Translations under genes and position numbers: made by a program
Notes under the pieces: model-generated
The model's input: the letters and a program-made list of their open reading frames with translations, nothing else
What the model was told of the DNA's origin: nothing
Database searches by the model: none
In this document: positions 9,351 through 18,206 of the stretch, piece by piece
Position numbering within the stretch: position 1 is the first letter of the stretch
How the letters are laid out: each line of letters begins with the position of its first letter
Origin: Rhizobiales bacterium 62-17
GTDB lineage: Bacteria; Pseudomonadota; Alphaproteobacteria; Rhizobiales; Beijerinckiaceae
NCBI GenBank assembly: GCA_001898965.1
Contig: MKVW01000001.1
Span: 521,095 to 585,094, forward strand
Reading direction: 5' to 3'
DNA: 64,000 nt

Positions 9351-9690
9351 TTGCCCCTGGCGCGGTTATTCCTGCAATCGCGCCAGGATCGGCCCCAGAT
9401 TAGCCAGAATGAGCGAAAATTGTTGCAATCATGCGACACCCCCCTTGTTCCGGTAGTGATCGTGGCTTCATCGCTTGATCGGTGGGCGATCGCATGATTG
9501 CATCGCAGCAATCGACGTTTTCTGCTTTGGGTCTGCATTTTGTGGACTTTTCGACCGGATTTTCGGTCATATATGAAGAAGTGTGCTCGGTTTCAGCCAG
9601 TTGCTGGCTACGCTTTGTTAGGACCGGCGCAGATATCGTTGACACTGGCCGAGTCGCGCGGAAACGGGCGCTGGCCTAACGGAGAACGAA
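9351..9690. other. clpP-clpX intergenic region (no gene)
   Basis: No convincing coding frame is present; short open frames here have no ribosome site. It holds the 13-bp inverted repeat listed separately, a run of six C at 9439-9445, and an A/T-rich stretch CATATATGAAGAA near 9570. The clpX ribosome site GGAGAACGAA is at 9680-9689. Its length suggests an independent clpX promoter, but I cannot place it with confidence. Confidence 0.6.
9425..9502. repeat. Perfect 13-bp inverted repeat upstream of clpX
   Basis: Left arm TGCAATCATGCGA (9425-9437) and right arm TCGCATGATTGCA (9490-9502) are exact reverse complements separated by 52 bases. They may be two sites for one regulator in opposite orientation or the stem of a long RNA hairpin. 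No known binding motif is recognised. Confidence 0.75.
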
Positions 9691-10953
9691 ATGAGCAAAG
9701 TCAGCGGCAGCGACTCGAAGAATACGCTCTACTGCTCTTTCTGCGGTAAGAGCCAGCACGAGGTCCGCAAGCTGATCGCCGGCCCGACCGTCTTCATCTG
9801 TGATGAATGCGTCGAACTGTGCATGGACATCATCCGCGAGGAGTCGAAATCCTCCCTGGTGAAGAGCCGCGAGGGCATTCCGACGCCGCGCGAAATCTGC
9901 AAGGTGCTCGATGACTATGTCATCGGCCAGGTGCAGGCCAAGCGCGTTCTGTCGGTGGCCGTCCACAACCATTACAAGCGGCTGAACCACTCCTCGAAGC
10001 ACAACGACGTCGAGTTGGCGAAGTCGAACATCCTGCTGATCGGCCCGACCGGCTCCGGCAAGACGCTGTTGGCGCAGACCCTGGCGCGCATCCTCGATGT
10101 GCCGTTCACTATGGCCGACGCGACGACGCTGACCGAAGCTGGCTATGTCGGCGAGGACGTCGAGAACATCATCCTGAAGCTGCTGCAGGCCTCCGACTAC
10201 AATGTCGAACGGGCGCAGCGCGGCATCGTCTACATCGACGAAATCGACAAGATTTCGCGCAAGTCCGACAATCCGTCGATCACCCGCGACGTGTCGGGCG
10301 AAGGCGTGCAGCAGGCGCTTCTGAAGATCATGGAAGGCACGGTTGCCAGCGTTCCCCCGCAAGGCGGCCGCAAGCATCCACAGCAGGAATTCCTGCAGGT
10401 CGACACCACGAACATCCTGTTCATCTGTGGTGGCGCCTTTGCCGGCCTGGAAAAGATCATCTCGCAGCGTGGCAAGAACACCTCGATCGGCTTCGCGGCG
10501 CGTGTCGAAGGGCCGGACGAGCGGCGTACGGGCGAAGTGTTCCGCAAGGTCGAGCCGGAAGATCTGCTGCGCTTCGGTCTCATTCCGGAATTCGTTGGTC
10601 GTCTGCCCGTCATCGCGACGCTCGAAGACCTCGACGAAGAAGCGCTGAAGAAGATCCTGTCCGAGCCGCGCAATGCGCTGGTCAAGCAGTATCAGCGCCT
10701 GTTCGAAATGGAGAATGTCGATCTGACGTTCCAGGACGAAGCGTTGAACGTGATCGCCCGCAAGGCCATCGAGCGCAAGACTGGCGCGCGCGGTCTGCGC
10801 TCGATCATGGAAGGTATCTTGCTCGACACGATGTACGAATTGCCCGGCCTCGAAGGCGTCGAGCAGGTCGTCATCGGACCGGAGGTTGTGGATGGTCGCG
10901 CGCGGCCGCTCTACATCTATTCCGACCGAGCGGAAAAGGGCGCCACTGCCTGA
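9691..10953 (+). CDS. clpX: ATP-dependent Clp protease ATP-binding subunit
   Basis: A 420-residue AAA+ unfoldase that feeds substrates to ClpP. The N-terminal C4 zinc-binding domain is complete (CSFCGKS and CDECVELC). The Walker A motif is GPTGSGKT, followed by the ClpX signature [10 protein letters not shown] and Walker [10 protein letters not shown]. The ClpP-binding IGF loop is present in the form [10 protein letters not shown]. Start ATG follows GGAGAACGAA. Length is standard. Confidence 0.97.
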   Translation: MSKVSGSDSKNTLYCSFCGKSQHEVRKLIAGPTVFICDECVELCMDIIREESKSSLVKSREGIPTPREICKVLDDYVIGQVQAKRVLSVAVHNHYKRLNHSSKHNDVELAKSNILLIGPTGSGKTLLAQTLARILDVPFTMADATTLTEAGYVGEDVENIILKLLQASDYNVERAQRGIVYIDEIDKISRKSDNPSITRDVSGEGVQQALLKIMEGTVASVPPQGGRKHPQQEFLQVDTTNILFICGGAFAGLEKIISQRGKNTSIGFAARVEGPDERRTGEVFRKVEPEDLLRFGLIPEFVGRLPVIATLEDLDEEALKKILSEPRNALVKQYQRLFEMENVDLTFQDEALNVIARKAIERKTGARGLRSIMEGILLDTMYELPGLEGVEQVVIGPEVVDGRARPLYIYSDRAEKGATA

Positions 10954-11254
10954 TTTCGCGGTGGTTTCGTATCTGCGTCCGGCGTTTTGGCGTGTGCCAA
11001 TTGAGCTGTGGCGTGATCCCGGCGGCGGCTTGAAAGTCGCCGCCACAAGCGCCATCTCTTACCACAACGGAGGAGGGCGATTTTCGAATCATCCTTCCTC
11101 CCGATGCAAGAACAGCCGGAGCGCCAATGAAGGGCTCCAGGCGGGGACCAAGTCCCGATGAAGCAGTCGGCAACGAATTTGCTTCTCACCGGGAGAGGGT
11201 CCTGCAGAGGCCGCGGCCGTTAGGCGTGGTCTGTGCGAGGAAAGGAATGATGAA
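10954..11254. other. clpX-lon intergenic region (no gene)
   Basis: About 300 bp without a credible gene. It contains a hairpin at 11021-11044 (arms GGCGGCG and CGCCGCC), the putative heat-shock promoter at 11029-11057, and the lon ribosome site AGGAAAGGA near 11239. A second GC-rich stretch at 11200-11222 precedes the lon leader end. Confidence 0.6.
11029..11057 (+). promoter_or_regulatory. Putative RpoH (sigma-32) promoter of lon
   Basis: CTTGAA at 11029-11034 and CCATCT at 11052-11057 are separated by 17 bases, which fits the sigma-32 consensus (CTTGAA, 13-17, CCCCATnT counted with its two extra leading bases). The position, about 200 bp before a heat-shock protease gene, is sensible. The -35 lies in the loop and 3' arm of a hairpin, so the alternative reading is a clpX terminator. 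Confidence 0.55.
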
Positions 11255-13681
11255 ATGAGCTCAGAAAAGCGTACCCCCGCGAAGCCCGGCGAAGTGCATA
11301 CCTATCCGGTGTTGCCTCTCCGTGACATCGTCGTCTTTCCGCACATGATCGTTCCGCTTTTCGTGGGCCGCGAAAAATCCATTCGCGCTCTCGAAGAAGT
11401 GATGAAGAACGAGCGGTTCATTCTGCTGGCGACGCAAAAGAACGCCGCCGATGACGATCCGGCGACCGATTCCATCTTCACGACGGGTACTCTGGCGACC
11501 GTGCTGCAGTTGCTGAAACTGCCTGACGGTACCGTCAAGGTTCTGGTCGAGGGGCTGACACGCGCGCGCGTGAAGTCCTACTCCCACACCCAAGATTATT
11601 ACGAGGCCGAGGCCGAAGCGCTGGCGGATGACATCTCCAGCAAGGTCGAGGTCGAAGCCCTCGCGCGCTCCGCCGTCTCGGAGTTCGAAGGCTACGTCAA
11701 GCTCAACAAAAAGGTCTCTTCGGAAGTCGTCGCTGCCGTGACGCAGATCGAGGATTTCTCCAAGCTCGCCGATACGATCGCCTCGCATCTCGCGGTGAAG
11801 ATCAGCGACAAGCAGGAAATCCTTGAGATGGCCTCGGTCGCCAAGCGGCTGGAGAAGTGCCTGGGGTTGATGGAAAGCGAAGTCTCGGTTCTTCAGGTCG
11901 AGAAGCGCATCCGCTCGCGCGTCAAGCGCCAGATGGAGAAGACCCAGCGCGAGTACTATCTCAACGAGCAGATGAAGGCGATCCAGAAGGAGCTTGGTGA
12001 CGGCGAAGACGGCCGTGACGAAGCCGCCGAACTGGAAGAGCGCATCAAGAAGACCAAGCTGACCAAGGAAGCCCGTGACAAGGCGATGGCGGAGCTGAAG
12101 AAGCTGCGTCAGATGTCGCCGATGTCGGCGGAAGCCACGGTCGTTCGCAACTATCTCGATTGGTTGCTGTCGATCCCGTGGAAGAAGCCGTCCAAGGTCA
12201 AGAAGGATCTGAAGCTCGCCGAGGACATTCTCGACGCCGATCACTTTGGCCTCGACAAGGTCAAGGAACGCATCGTCGAATATCTCGCCGTGCAGCAGCG
12301 TGCCAATAAGCTGACCGGTCCGATCCTGTGCCTCGTCGGCCCTCCGGGCGTCGGCAAGACCTCGCTCGGCCGTTCGATCGCCAAGGCGACGGGTCGTGAC
12401 TTCGTGCGTATGTCGCTGGGCGGCGTGCGTGACGAGGCCGAGATCCGCGGTCATCGGCGCACTTATATCGGCTCGATGCCCGGCAAGATCATCCAGTCGA
12501 TGCGCAAAGCCAAGACGTCCAATCCGCTCTTCCTGCTCGATGAGATCGACAAGATGGGCCAGGACTTCCGCGGCGATCCGTCGTCGGCTCTGCTCGAGGT
12601 GCTCGACCCCGAACAGAACTCGTCCTTCAACGATCACTATCTTGAGGTCGATTACGATCTCTCGAACGTGATGTTCGTGACGACCGCCAATACGCTGAAC
12701 ATCCCCGGTCCGCTGATGGACCGTATGGAGATCATCCGTATCGCCGGTTACACCGAAGATGAGAAGGTCGAGATCGCGCGCAAGCACCTGATCCCGGCGG
12801 CCGTCAAGAAGCACGGCCTGACGGATAAGGAATGGTCGATCGATGACGCGGCTCTGCTGACCCTCGTGCGGCGATACACCCGCGAGGCTGGCGTCCGTAA
12901 TCTTGAACGCGAGATTTCCAACCTCGTCCGCAAGGCGGTGAAGGAAATCCTCAAGACCAAGAAGAAGAAGGTTGTCGTCACCGACGCAACGGTCTCCGAT
13001 TACCTGGGCGTGCCGAAATATCGCTTCGGTCAGGCCGAGACGGAAGATCAGGTTGGTGCCGTCACAGGCTTGGCCTGGACCGAGGTGGGCGGCGAGCTGC
13101 TGACCATCGAAGGCGTCATGATGCCCGGCAAGGGCCGCATGACCGTCACCGGCAACCTGAAGGACGTGATGAAGGAATCGATCTCTGCGGCGGCGTCCTA
13201 CGTCCGCTCGCGCGCTGTCGATTTCGGCATCGAGCCGCCGACCTTCGAGCGTAAGGACATCCACGTCCATGTGCCCGAAGGTGCGACACCGAAGGACGGT
13301 CCGTCCGCCGGTATCGCCATGGCGACGGCCATCGTCTCGATCCTCACCGGCATTCCGGTGCGCGCCAACATCGCCATGACCGGCGAAGTGACCTTGCGCG
13401 GCCGCGTGCTGCCGATCGGTGGCCTGAAGGAGAAGCTGCTCGCGGCTCTGCGCGGCGGCCTCACCAAGGTGCTGATCCCGGAAGAGAACGCTAAGGATTT
13501 GGCGGATATTCCGGACAACGTGAAGAACGCGCTGGAGATCGTGCCAGTGTCGCGGATGGACGAAGTCCTCAAACATGCGCTCGTGCGTCAGCCGACGCCG
13601 ATCGAATGGGACGAGGAAAAGGCAGCAGCCGCTGCCCGGGGTGCCAAGGGCGAGGATTCGCCCGGCCTGGTCGCCCACTGA
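11255..13681 (+). CDS. lon: ATP-dependent protease Lon
   Basis: An 808-residue LonA protease. The N-terminal substrate domain begins near [21 protein letters not shown] coiled region precedes the AAA+ module with Walker [11 protein letters not shown] and Walker [12 protein letters not shown]. The C-terminal protease domain carries the catalytic dyad: S684 in [12 protein letters not shown] and K727 in [14 protein letters not shown]. Length is close to E. coli Lon (784). A strong ribosome site AGGAAAGGA precedes the ATG. A perfect intrinsic terminator follows. It degrades misfolded proteins and several regulators in alphaproteobacteria, including cell-cycle factors. Confidence 0.98.
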   Translation: MSSEKRTPAKPGEVHTYPVLPLRDIVVFPHMIVPLFVGREKSIRALEEVMKNERFILLATQKNAADDDPATDSIFTTGTLATVLQLLKLPDGTVKVLVEGLTRARVKSYSHTQDYYEAEAEALADDISSKVEVEALARSAVSEFEGYVKLNKKVSSEVVAAVTQIEDFSKLADTIASHLAVKISDKQEILEMASVAKRLEKCLGLMESEVSVLQVEKRIRSRVKRQMEKTQREYYLNEQMKAIQKELGDGEDGRDEAAELEERIKKTKLTKEARDKAMAELKKLRQMSPMSAEATVVRNYLDWLLSIPWKKPSKVKKDLKLAEDILDADHFGLDKVKERIVEYLAVQQRANKLTGPILCLVGPPGVGKTSLGRSIAKATGRDFVRMSLGGVRDEAEIRGHRRTYIGSMPGKIIQSMRKAKTSNPLFLLDEIDKMGQDFRGDPSSALLEVLDPEQNSSFNDHYLEVDYDLSNVMFVTTANTLNIPGPLMDRMEIIRIAGYTEDEKVEIARKHLIPAAVKKHGLTDKEWSIDDAALLTLVRRYTREAGVRNLEREISNLVRKAVKEILKTKKKKVVVTDATVSDYLGVPKYRFGQAETEDQVGAVTGLAWTEVGGELLTIEGVMMPGKGRMTVTGNLKDVMKESISAAASYVRSRAVDFGIEPPTFERKDIHVHVPEGATPKDGPSAGIAMATAIVSILTGIPVRANIAMTGEVTLRGRVLPIGGLKEKLLAALRGGLTKVLIPEENAKDLADIPDNVKNALEIVPVSRMDEVLKHALVRQPTPIEWDEEKAAAAARGAKGEDSPGLVAH

Positions 13682-13702
13682 TCGGACCTTCGCTGAACGG
13701 TT

Positions 13703-13735
13703 CGGGCCGCCTTCGGGCGGCCCGTTTCTTTTTTA
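13703..13735 (+). terminator. Intrinsic terminator of lon
   Basis: Nine-bp perfect stem CGGGCCGCC / GGCGGCCCG with a TTCG tetraloop, followed by TTTCTTTTTTA. This is a textbook Rho-independent terminator. Confidence 0.95.
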
Positions 13736-13838
13736 TCTGCTGTTTTCCAGAGGGTTGGGGGAACCTCGCCGGCTTCCAGGGGCGCGCCCTTGCGTCTCAG
13801 CACGCGGGTCCGTAGATAGGGGGCGCCTTGAGGCCTTG

Positions 13839-13914
13839 GGGCGGTTAGCTCAGTTGGTAGAGCGCCTGCTTTACACGCAGGATGTCGGCGGTTCGAGCCC
13901 GTCACCGCCCACCA
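13839..13914 (+). tRNA. tRNA-Val (anticodon TAC)
   Basis: 76 nt. Acceptor GGGCGGT pairs with ACCGCCC, discriminator A and encoded CCA. The anticodon stem CCTGC / GCAGG holds loop TTTACAC, giving TAC. The T-arm GGCGGTTCGAGCCCGTC is present with one non-canonical closing pair. Its 3' end is three bases from the stop of the convergent GST gene. Confidence 0.96.
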
Positions 13915-13916
13915 TT

Positions 13917-14552
13917 TCATTTCCCTGTCAGACTGACCGCAAAACCCCGCTGCACGCCCGGTCGCGCCATCATCGTCTCATACCAGCGTTTGACATGCGG
14001 GAAGGTGGCAAGGTCCACCTTGTGGCGCTCGTGCCGCCAGGCCCAGCCGAGAATGGCGAAGTCGGCGATCGAGACCGCATCGCCGGCAAAATAAGACACC
14101 TGCGCCAGCCGTCGGTCCATCACGCCATAGAGCCGTACCGTTTCCTTGCTGTAGCGTTCGAGGCCGTAGCGCCGATCCGCTTCATTGGTGACGGCGAGAA
14201 AGTGATGCACCTGTCCGGGCATCGGTCCGAAACCGCCCATCTGAAACATCAGCCATTCGAGCGTCGCGATCCGCGCGGCGCCGGCTTTCGGCAGGAACTG
14301 GCCGGTCTTCTCGCCGAGATAAATCAGGATCGCGCCGGATTCGAAGACGCTCACCGGCTTGCCGTCCGGCCCATCGGGATCGACGATGGCGGGAATGCGG
14401 TTGTTGGGGCTGATCTTCAGGAAGCCCGGCTCGAACTGGCCTTTGTTGCTGATATCGATCGGCTTCACCACATAGGGCAGGCCCATCTCTTCCAAGGCAA
14501 TGCTGATCTTGCGGCCGTTCGGCGTGTCCCAGGCATGCAATTCGATCGTCAT
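13917..14552 (-). CDS. Glutathione S-transferase family protein
   Basis: About 211 residues with an N-terminal thioredoxin-like domain (IELHAWDTPNGRKISIALEE, later NNRIPAIVDPDGPDG with the cis-Pro of the GSH site, then FESGAILIYLGEK) and an all-helical C-domain (MFQMGGFGPMPGQ, DFAILGWAW). This resembles the Nu-class YfcG/Ure2p-like group, which has disulfide-bond reductase activity on glutathione. I place the start at the ATG at 14552, preceded by GGAG; an in-frame ATG 18 bases upstream lacks a site. It may detoxify electrophiles from the aromatic region beside it, but this is only suggested by position. Confidence 0.9.
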   Translation of the reverse strand: MTIELHAWDTPNGRKISIALEEMGLPYVVKPIDISNKGQFEPGFLKISPNNRIPAIVDPDGPDGKPVSVFESGAILIYLGEKTGQFLPKAGAARIATLEWLMFQMGGFGPMPGQVHHFLAVTNEADRRYGLERYSKETVRLYGVMDRRLAQVSYFAGDAVSIADFAILGWAWRHERHKVDLATFPHVKRWYETMMARPGVQRGFAVSLTGK

Positions 14553-14634
14553 GAACACTCCATCAAGCAATCGTCTGTGTCGATGACGTTATCACGAGGT
14601 CTGTCGCGTCGCCCACTGTTGAGGCCGCAGTGTC

Positions 14635-14660
14635 ATCCCGGGCGCGCAGCGACCCGGGAT
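14635..14660. repeat. REP-like palindromic element
   Basis: Arms ATCCCGGG (14635-14642) and CCCGGGAT (14653-14660) around a 10-base loop, flanked by GTC on the left and CCAGGGG on the right. The phrase GTCATCCCGGG...CCCGGGATCCA is a common dispersed palindrome in Rhizobiales intergenic DNA. No second copy is seen in this window. Confidence 0.6.
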
Positions 14661-14691
14661 CCAGGGGCGAGTGGTACGACGTCTCATCGTA

Positions 14692-15816
14692 TTAGCCCCA
14701 TACTTCTCTCGCAGTATCGACCACCAGCCGCAGCTTCGCCTTCTCTTGATCGACGGTCAGTTTGTTGCCGCCGATCGTCGAAGCAAAGCCGCATTGCGGC
14801 GACAAAGCGAGACGTTCGAGCGGCACATATTTGCAGGCTTCGTCGATCCGCCGTTTCAGCAGATCCTTGCTCTCGAGCTCCGGCTTCTTCGACGTAACGA
14901 GGCCGAGAACGGCTGTCTTGTTCTTCGACATATGTTTTAGCGGCTCGAACGTACCGGCGCGTTCGGTATCGTATTCGAGGAAGAAGGCATCGATGTCGAG
15001 TTCGCCGAAAGCCACTTCCGCGACGAAGTCATAGGCGCCCGATGCCGCCCACGCGCTTTCATGATTGCCCCGGCACATATGCATGGCGATGGTGAGGTCG
15101 GCCGGGCGGTCCTTGGTGACCGCATTGATGAGGTTTTTGTACTTCACTTGCAGTTTGATCGGATCCTCGCCGATGCTGCGCACATGGTCGTGCATGTTGG
15201 GATCGCAGAGAAAAGGAAAATTCGTTTCGTCGATCTGGATGTAGCGGCAGCCGGCGTCATAGAGCGCCTTGATCTCGTCGCGATAGACCTGCGCGAGGTC
15301 GTGATAATATTCGGTAATGTCGGGATAGGCTTTCTTATCGACCCCGGGATCGCCGCTGCGGAAATGCACCAAGGTCGGCGAAGGGATCGGTTGCTTGGGC
15401 ATCAGCCCGGCCTTGTCGGCTAATGGTTTGAGGTCCTTGAAATCGTCGACGGCCAGAGATTGCGTGCGCCGCAGCTTGCCGGTGGTGATGACTTTCGGCG
15501 GCGAGAATTCGATGAAACCCGCCTCGGTCTGAAAGCGTGTCGGCAAGCCGCCCGCGAAACCGACGCCATCGATTCGCTCGACGAAATCCACGAACCAATG
15601 ACGACGATGATATTCGCCATCGGTGCAGACCTGGAGGCCAACCTCTTTCTGCAAACCCACGGCTTCGTCGACACTGTCAGTTTCGACCTTCCAGACATCG
15701 TCGCGGGTAGCGGAGCCTGCGGCAAGTTTGGAACGCGCTTCGTGGATTTTTGCCGGCCTGAGAAGACTGCCGACCACATCCGCCTTGAACGGGCCTCGCG
15801 ACGCGCTTGCCACCAT
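14692..15816 (-). CDS. Cobalamin-independent methionine synthase-like (MetE C-domain type) protein
   Basis: About 374 residues forming a single UROD/MetE-type TIM barrel, half the size of true MetE. The zinc ligands of the methyl-transfer site can be assigned: H246 and C248 in AMHMCRGN, E281 in FFLEYDTER and C342 in LSPQCGF. YIQIDETNFP is the conserved central strand. Stand-alone versions (YxjG/YxjH-like) move methyl groups to thiols, with unknown donors in many cases. The ATG at 15816 has AGGGAGG at good distance; a longer frame from 15837 starts inside that site's upstream region. It lies in an aromatic-catabolism region next to a VanA-like O-demethylase candidate, and a paralog occurs at 61745. 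Confidence 0.85.
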   Translation of the reverse strand: MVASASRGPFKADVVGSLLRPAKIHEARSKLAAGSATRDDVWKVETDSVDEAVGLQKEVGLQVCTDGEYHRRHWFVDFVERIDGVGFAGGLPTRFQTEAGFIEFSPPKVITTGKLRRTQSLAVDDFKDLKPLADKAGLMPKQPIPSPTLVHFRSGDPGVDKKAYPDITEYYHDLAQVYRDEIKALYDAGCRYIQIDETNFPFLCDPNMHDHVRSIGEDPIKLQVKYKNLINAVTKDRPADLTIAMHMCRGNHESAWAASGAYDFVAEVAFGELDIDAFFLEYDTERAGTFEPLKHMSKNKTAVLGLVTSKKPELESKDLLKRRIDEACKYVPLERLALSPQCGFASTIGGNKLTVDQEKAKLRLVVDTAREVWG

Positions 15817-15924
15817 GACATCCTCCCTTTCAGCCACAGCCGATGAGGGAGGATGCTAGGTTATTTGGACTGAAAGACAAAAGCGAAAAGGCTGCCCACT
15901 TTCGACGGAATATGTGGGCTGCGA

Positions 15925-16947
15925 TCAGCGTGCGCTGAGCTTGAGGCCCACTGTATCGAGCAGCGGTTCGTAGCGTTTGCGTTCCTTCTGAAGCTCCACC
16001 AGATGGCCTTTTCCGTCATAGCCGGCGGCTTCGGCGCCCACCACTTTCAGGCGCTGGACGACGTCGGGATCCTTGGCGATCGCCGCGATTTCCGTCGCGA
16101 TCTTGTCGAGGACGGCCTGCGGTGTTTGCGCATGGCTGAACAAGCCGATGATCGCCTTGTAGTCGTAGTCCGGAATGACTTCACTGATCGAGGGAAGGTT
16201 GGGTTCCAGGCTTGAGCGCGTGCCGCTCGCCGTTGCGAGGAGATTGACTTGCTTGGCTTCGGCGGCGCCGGACAGGGAAGGGTAGGCGGAGAAAAGAAGA
16301 TCGACATGTCCGCCCAGCAGTGCGGGAACGGATTCGCCGGTTCCCTTGAACGGCACATGCGTCATGTTCAGTTTGAGGGCCGTCAAGAAAGCGACCATGG
16401 AAAGATGATGCGCGCTGCCGACGCCGGACGAGCCGTAATTCAATTGTCCTTGATGTTCCCGTGCATAGGCGATCAGTTCCGGCAGAGTTTTTACGCCGAC
16501 TTTCGGATGTGCCGCCAGAAACAATGGCGAGATGGCAAGCAATCCAGCGGGTTTGATGTCGCTTTCCTTGTAGGAAATATTGGCCTGAATAAGTGGGTTG
16601 ACCGAATAAACGGCGCCATCGGTGACCACGAAGGCATATCCATCCGGCGGATAGGACAGCATGCTGTTGATCCCGATGGTACCGTTGCCGCCGCCACGGT
16701 TCTCGATGATGATTGGTTGGCCAAGGCGCTGTTCCAGATGTCGGCCATAGATGCGCGCCACCGTGTCGGGCAGGCCACCCGCCGGATTGGTGACGATGAA
16801 ACGAATAGGCTGGCTTGGATAAGTCGATTGGGCATGCGCGGGCGCGGAGAGCCCGATGTAGCTCAAAAGAAAGGCCGCGCCGATTAACGCGGCACTGATG
16901 CGAGGCCTGCTCCCAAGCCATTTTGATGTCCAAGATTGAACAGACAC
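15925..16947 (-). CDS. Bug (TctC) family substrate-binding protein
   Basis: A 340-residue periplasmic binding protein of the tripartite tricarboxylate transporter type. A signal peptide ends near SAPAHAQS. The family signature YPSQPIRFIVTNPAGGLPDTVAR, then LGQPIIIENRGGGNG, NYGSSGVGSAHHL and the FKGTGESVPALLGGHVD block are all present. Bug proteins bind carboxylates, including aromatic acids and nicotinate. No TctA or TctB membrane subunits are encoded nearby, which is common for orphan Bug proteins. The start is GTG, with GGGAGGG just upstream. It is on the same strand as the MetE-like gene that follows and the VanA-like gene before it. Confidence 0.93.
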   Translation of the reverse strand: MSVQSWTSKWLGSRPRISAALIGAAFLLSYIGLSAPAHAQSTYPSQPIRFIVTNPAGGLPDTVARIYGRHLEQRLGQPIIIENRGGGNGTIGINSMLSYPPDGYAFVVTDGAVYSVNPLIQANISYKESDIKPAGLLAISPLFLAAHPKVGVKTLPELIAYAREHQGQLNYGSSGVGSAHHLSMVAFLTALKLNMTHVPFKGTGESVPALLGGHVDLLFSAYPSLSGAAEAKQVNLLATASGTRSSLEPNLPSISEVIPDYDYKAIIGLFSHAQTPQAVLDKIATEIAAIAKDPDVVQRLKVVGAEAAGYDGKGHLVELQKERKRYEPLLDTVGLKLSAR

Positions 16948-17019
16948 ATATCCCTCCCTGTATCGAAAAATGTGACGGAAGCGCTCAACCCCTCATCGAG
17001 CGCATCCGCTTGATGTTTT

Positions 17020-18054
17020 CTATTCAGCCGCGGTCGCGGAGACGCCGCGCAGCATGGATTCAATCAGACGTCTTCCCCGGACGGCACCCGCATCGGCGCG
17101 CAAGGTGATAGGGAAGTGCGTGATCTTATGGTCGCCGAGCTTGCGTTGCTGCGCTTCCAGCACCAGTTTGTCTTCGTCGAACGTGCGCGCCACTTCGCTG
17201 CGGATATAGTCCGTCAGACCTACATTCTCGATGTCGTAACCGCGCGCGATACCCCAGAAATAATGGGAGGATGTTTCGGTTTCGGGCGTGATGAGATTGA
17301 GAACACGTCGCTCGCGCGCAATGCCTTTCGCGCGCGCTTCTTCCTTCGGCATCCCTGCGGGAACCGAGCCATTCTTGATGACGAGGAAGCCGGGCGGTGT
17401 GAAGATGGTCGTGTGCCAGCGATCGATCCGTGTCGAAAACCCAGCAGCCTGCACGTAGAACGGCGGCGGTTCGCAGTTCAGGATATCGCGATGGGCGATC
17501 ACCGTGCCTTCGCCTTCGGAGACGGTGAGCGGCGATTCCGCCACGGCGTGATTGCCGATCGTATGCGGATGGACGAAGGTCTCGTGGGAGAGATCGAGCA
17601 GATTGTCATTGATCAGTTGATAATGCGCGTCGATGTGGTGATAGCCCTCGCTCACCGCCCATTCCGGATTGGTCATCCAGTGGAAGTCGGGCACCTTGCT
17701 CTCGTCGGCCTTGGTGGCATCGCCAAGCCAGACCCAGATGAAGCCGTAACGCTCGACCACCGGAAAGACGGTGACCTTCGCCGTTGAGGGAATGCGATCC
17801 TGGCCTGGGATCTTCACGCAATCGCCGCGATGGTCGAAGCACAGCCCGTGATAGCCGCACTGAACGACATCGCCTGAGAGCTTGCCCATGGACAGGGGCA
17901 GGAAACGATGCGGGCAGGCATCGAGCATGACGACCGGCGCGCCTGCGCTGGTGCGATACAAAATCACCGCTTCGCCGGCCAAGGTGCGGGGCAGGATTTC
18001 GCGGCCGACTTCCTTGGCGAAAGCCGCCACCTGCCAAACGTCTTTCAGGAACAT
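17020..18054 (-). CDS. VanA-like Rieske oxygenase alpha subunit (O-demethylase type)
   Basis: About 344 residues. The Rieske [2Fe-2S] ligands are C47 and H49 in ACPHR and C66 and H69 in QCGYHG. The mononuclear iron site lies in INDNLLDLSHETFVHPHT (D, H, H pattern). The short C-terminal domain and overall likeness to vanillate O-demethylase oxygenase suggest an aromatic O-demethylase or related monooxygenase. The start at 18054 has AGGGAGGG seven bases upstream; an in-frame ATG at 18114 falls inside the palindromic operator and is rejected. No reductase lies directly beside it; the PDR-type reductase at 20647 is the nearest candidate partner. Divergent from the IclR regulator. Confidence 0.88.
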   Translation of the reverse strand: MFLKDVWQVAAFAKEVGREILPRTLAGEAVILYRTSAGAPVVMLDACPHRFLPLSMGKLSGDVVQCGYHGLCFDHRGDCVKIPGQDRIPSTAKVTVFPVVERYGFIWVWLGDATKADESKVPDFHWMTNPEWAVSEGYHHIDAHYQLINDNLLDLSHETFVHPHTIGNHAVAESPLTVSEGEGTVIAHRDILNCEPPPFYVQAAGFSTRIDRWHTTIFTPPGFLVIKNGSVPAGMPKEEARAKGIARERRVLNLITPETETSSHYFWGIARGYDIENVGLTDYIRSEVARTFDEDKLVLEAQQRKLGDHKITHFPITLRADAGAVRGRRLIESMLRGVSATAAE

Positions 18055-18084
18055 CGCGGCCCTCCCTAGATCTTGATGATCAGG

Positions 18085-18114
18085 AGCATAGGCGCGAAGA
18101 TTTGCATTAGTCAA
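18085..18114 (-). promoter_or_regulatory. Putative sigma-70 promoter of the VanA-like gene
   Basis: On the minus strand TTGACT (18114-18109) and TATGCT (18090-18085) are 18 bases apart. The start of transcription would fall near 18078, giving a leader of about 24 bases before the ATG at 18054. The -35 hexamer lies inside the palindrome at 18101-18134, so a bound regulator would control it directly. Confidence 0.6.
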
Positions 18115-18134
18115 TGTAAATTGACATATGCAAA
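18101..18134. promoter_or_regulatory. 34-bp palindromic operator between VanA-like and IclR genes
   Basis: The structure is TTTGCAT-N2-GTCAAT-N4-ATTGAC-N2-ATGCAAA, an exact dyad in 26 of 34 positions over both arm pairs. It lies midway between the two divergent genes and overlaps the -35 of the oxygenase promoter; the right arm also contains TTGACA for the regulator strand. It is the obvious binding site for the adjacent IclR regulator. Confidence 0.8.
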
Positions 18135-18206
18135 ACTACAGTAAGGCCCTGGCGTTGAGGCCGCCCCGTGTTTCAGCTAACGTCGCAACCTGTCAGGATG
18201 GGGTAG

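Noticed and set aside
11261-13678. An 805-codon open frame antisense to lon
   Set aside because: It mirrors lon almost end to end, has no ribosome site, and its His/Arg/Asp-rich composition is what GC-biased coding gives on the opposite strand.
13588-13920. Minus-strand frame across tRNA-Val reading WWAVTGSNRRHPACKAGALP
   Set aside because: A well-known false protein produced by reading tRNA genes backwards.
13575-14897. A 440-codon plus-strand frame running from the lon end through tRNA-Val and the GST gene
   Set aside because: It crosses a terminator and a tRNA and is antisense to a supported GST gene.
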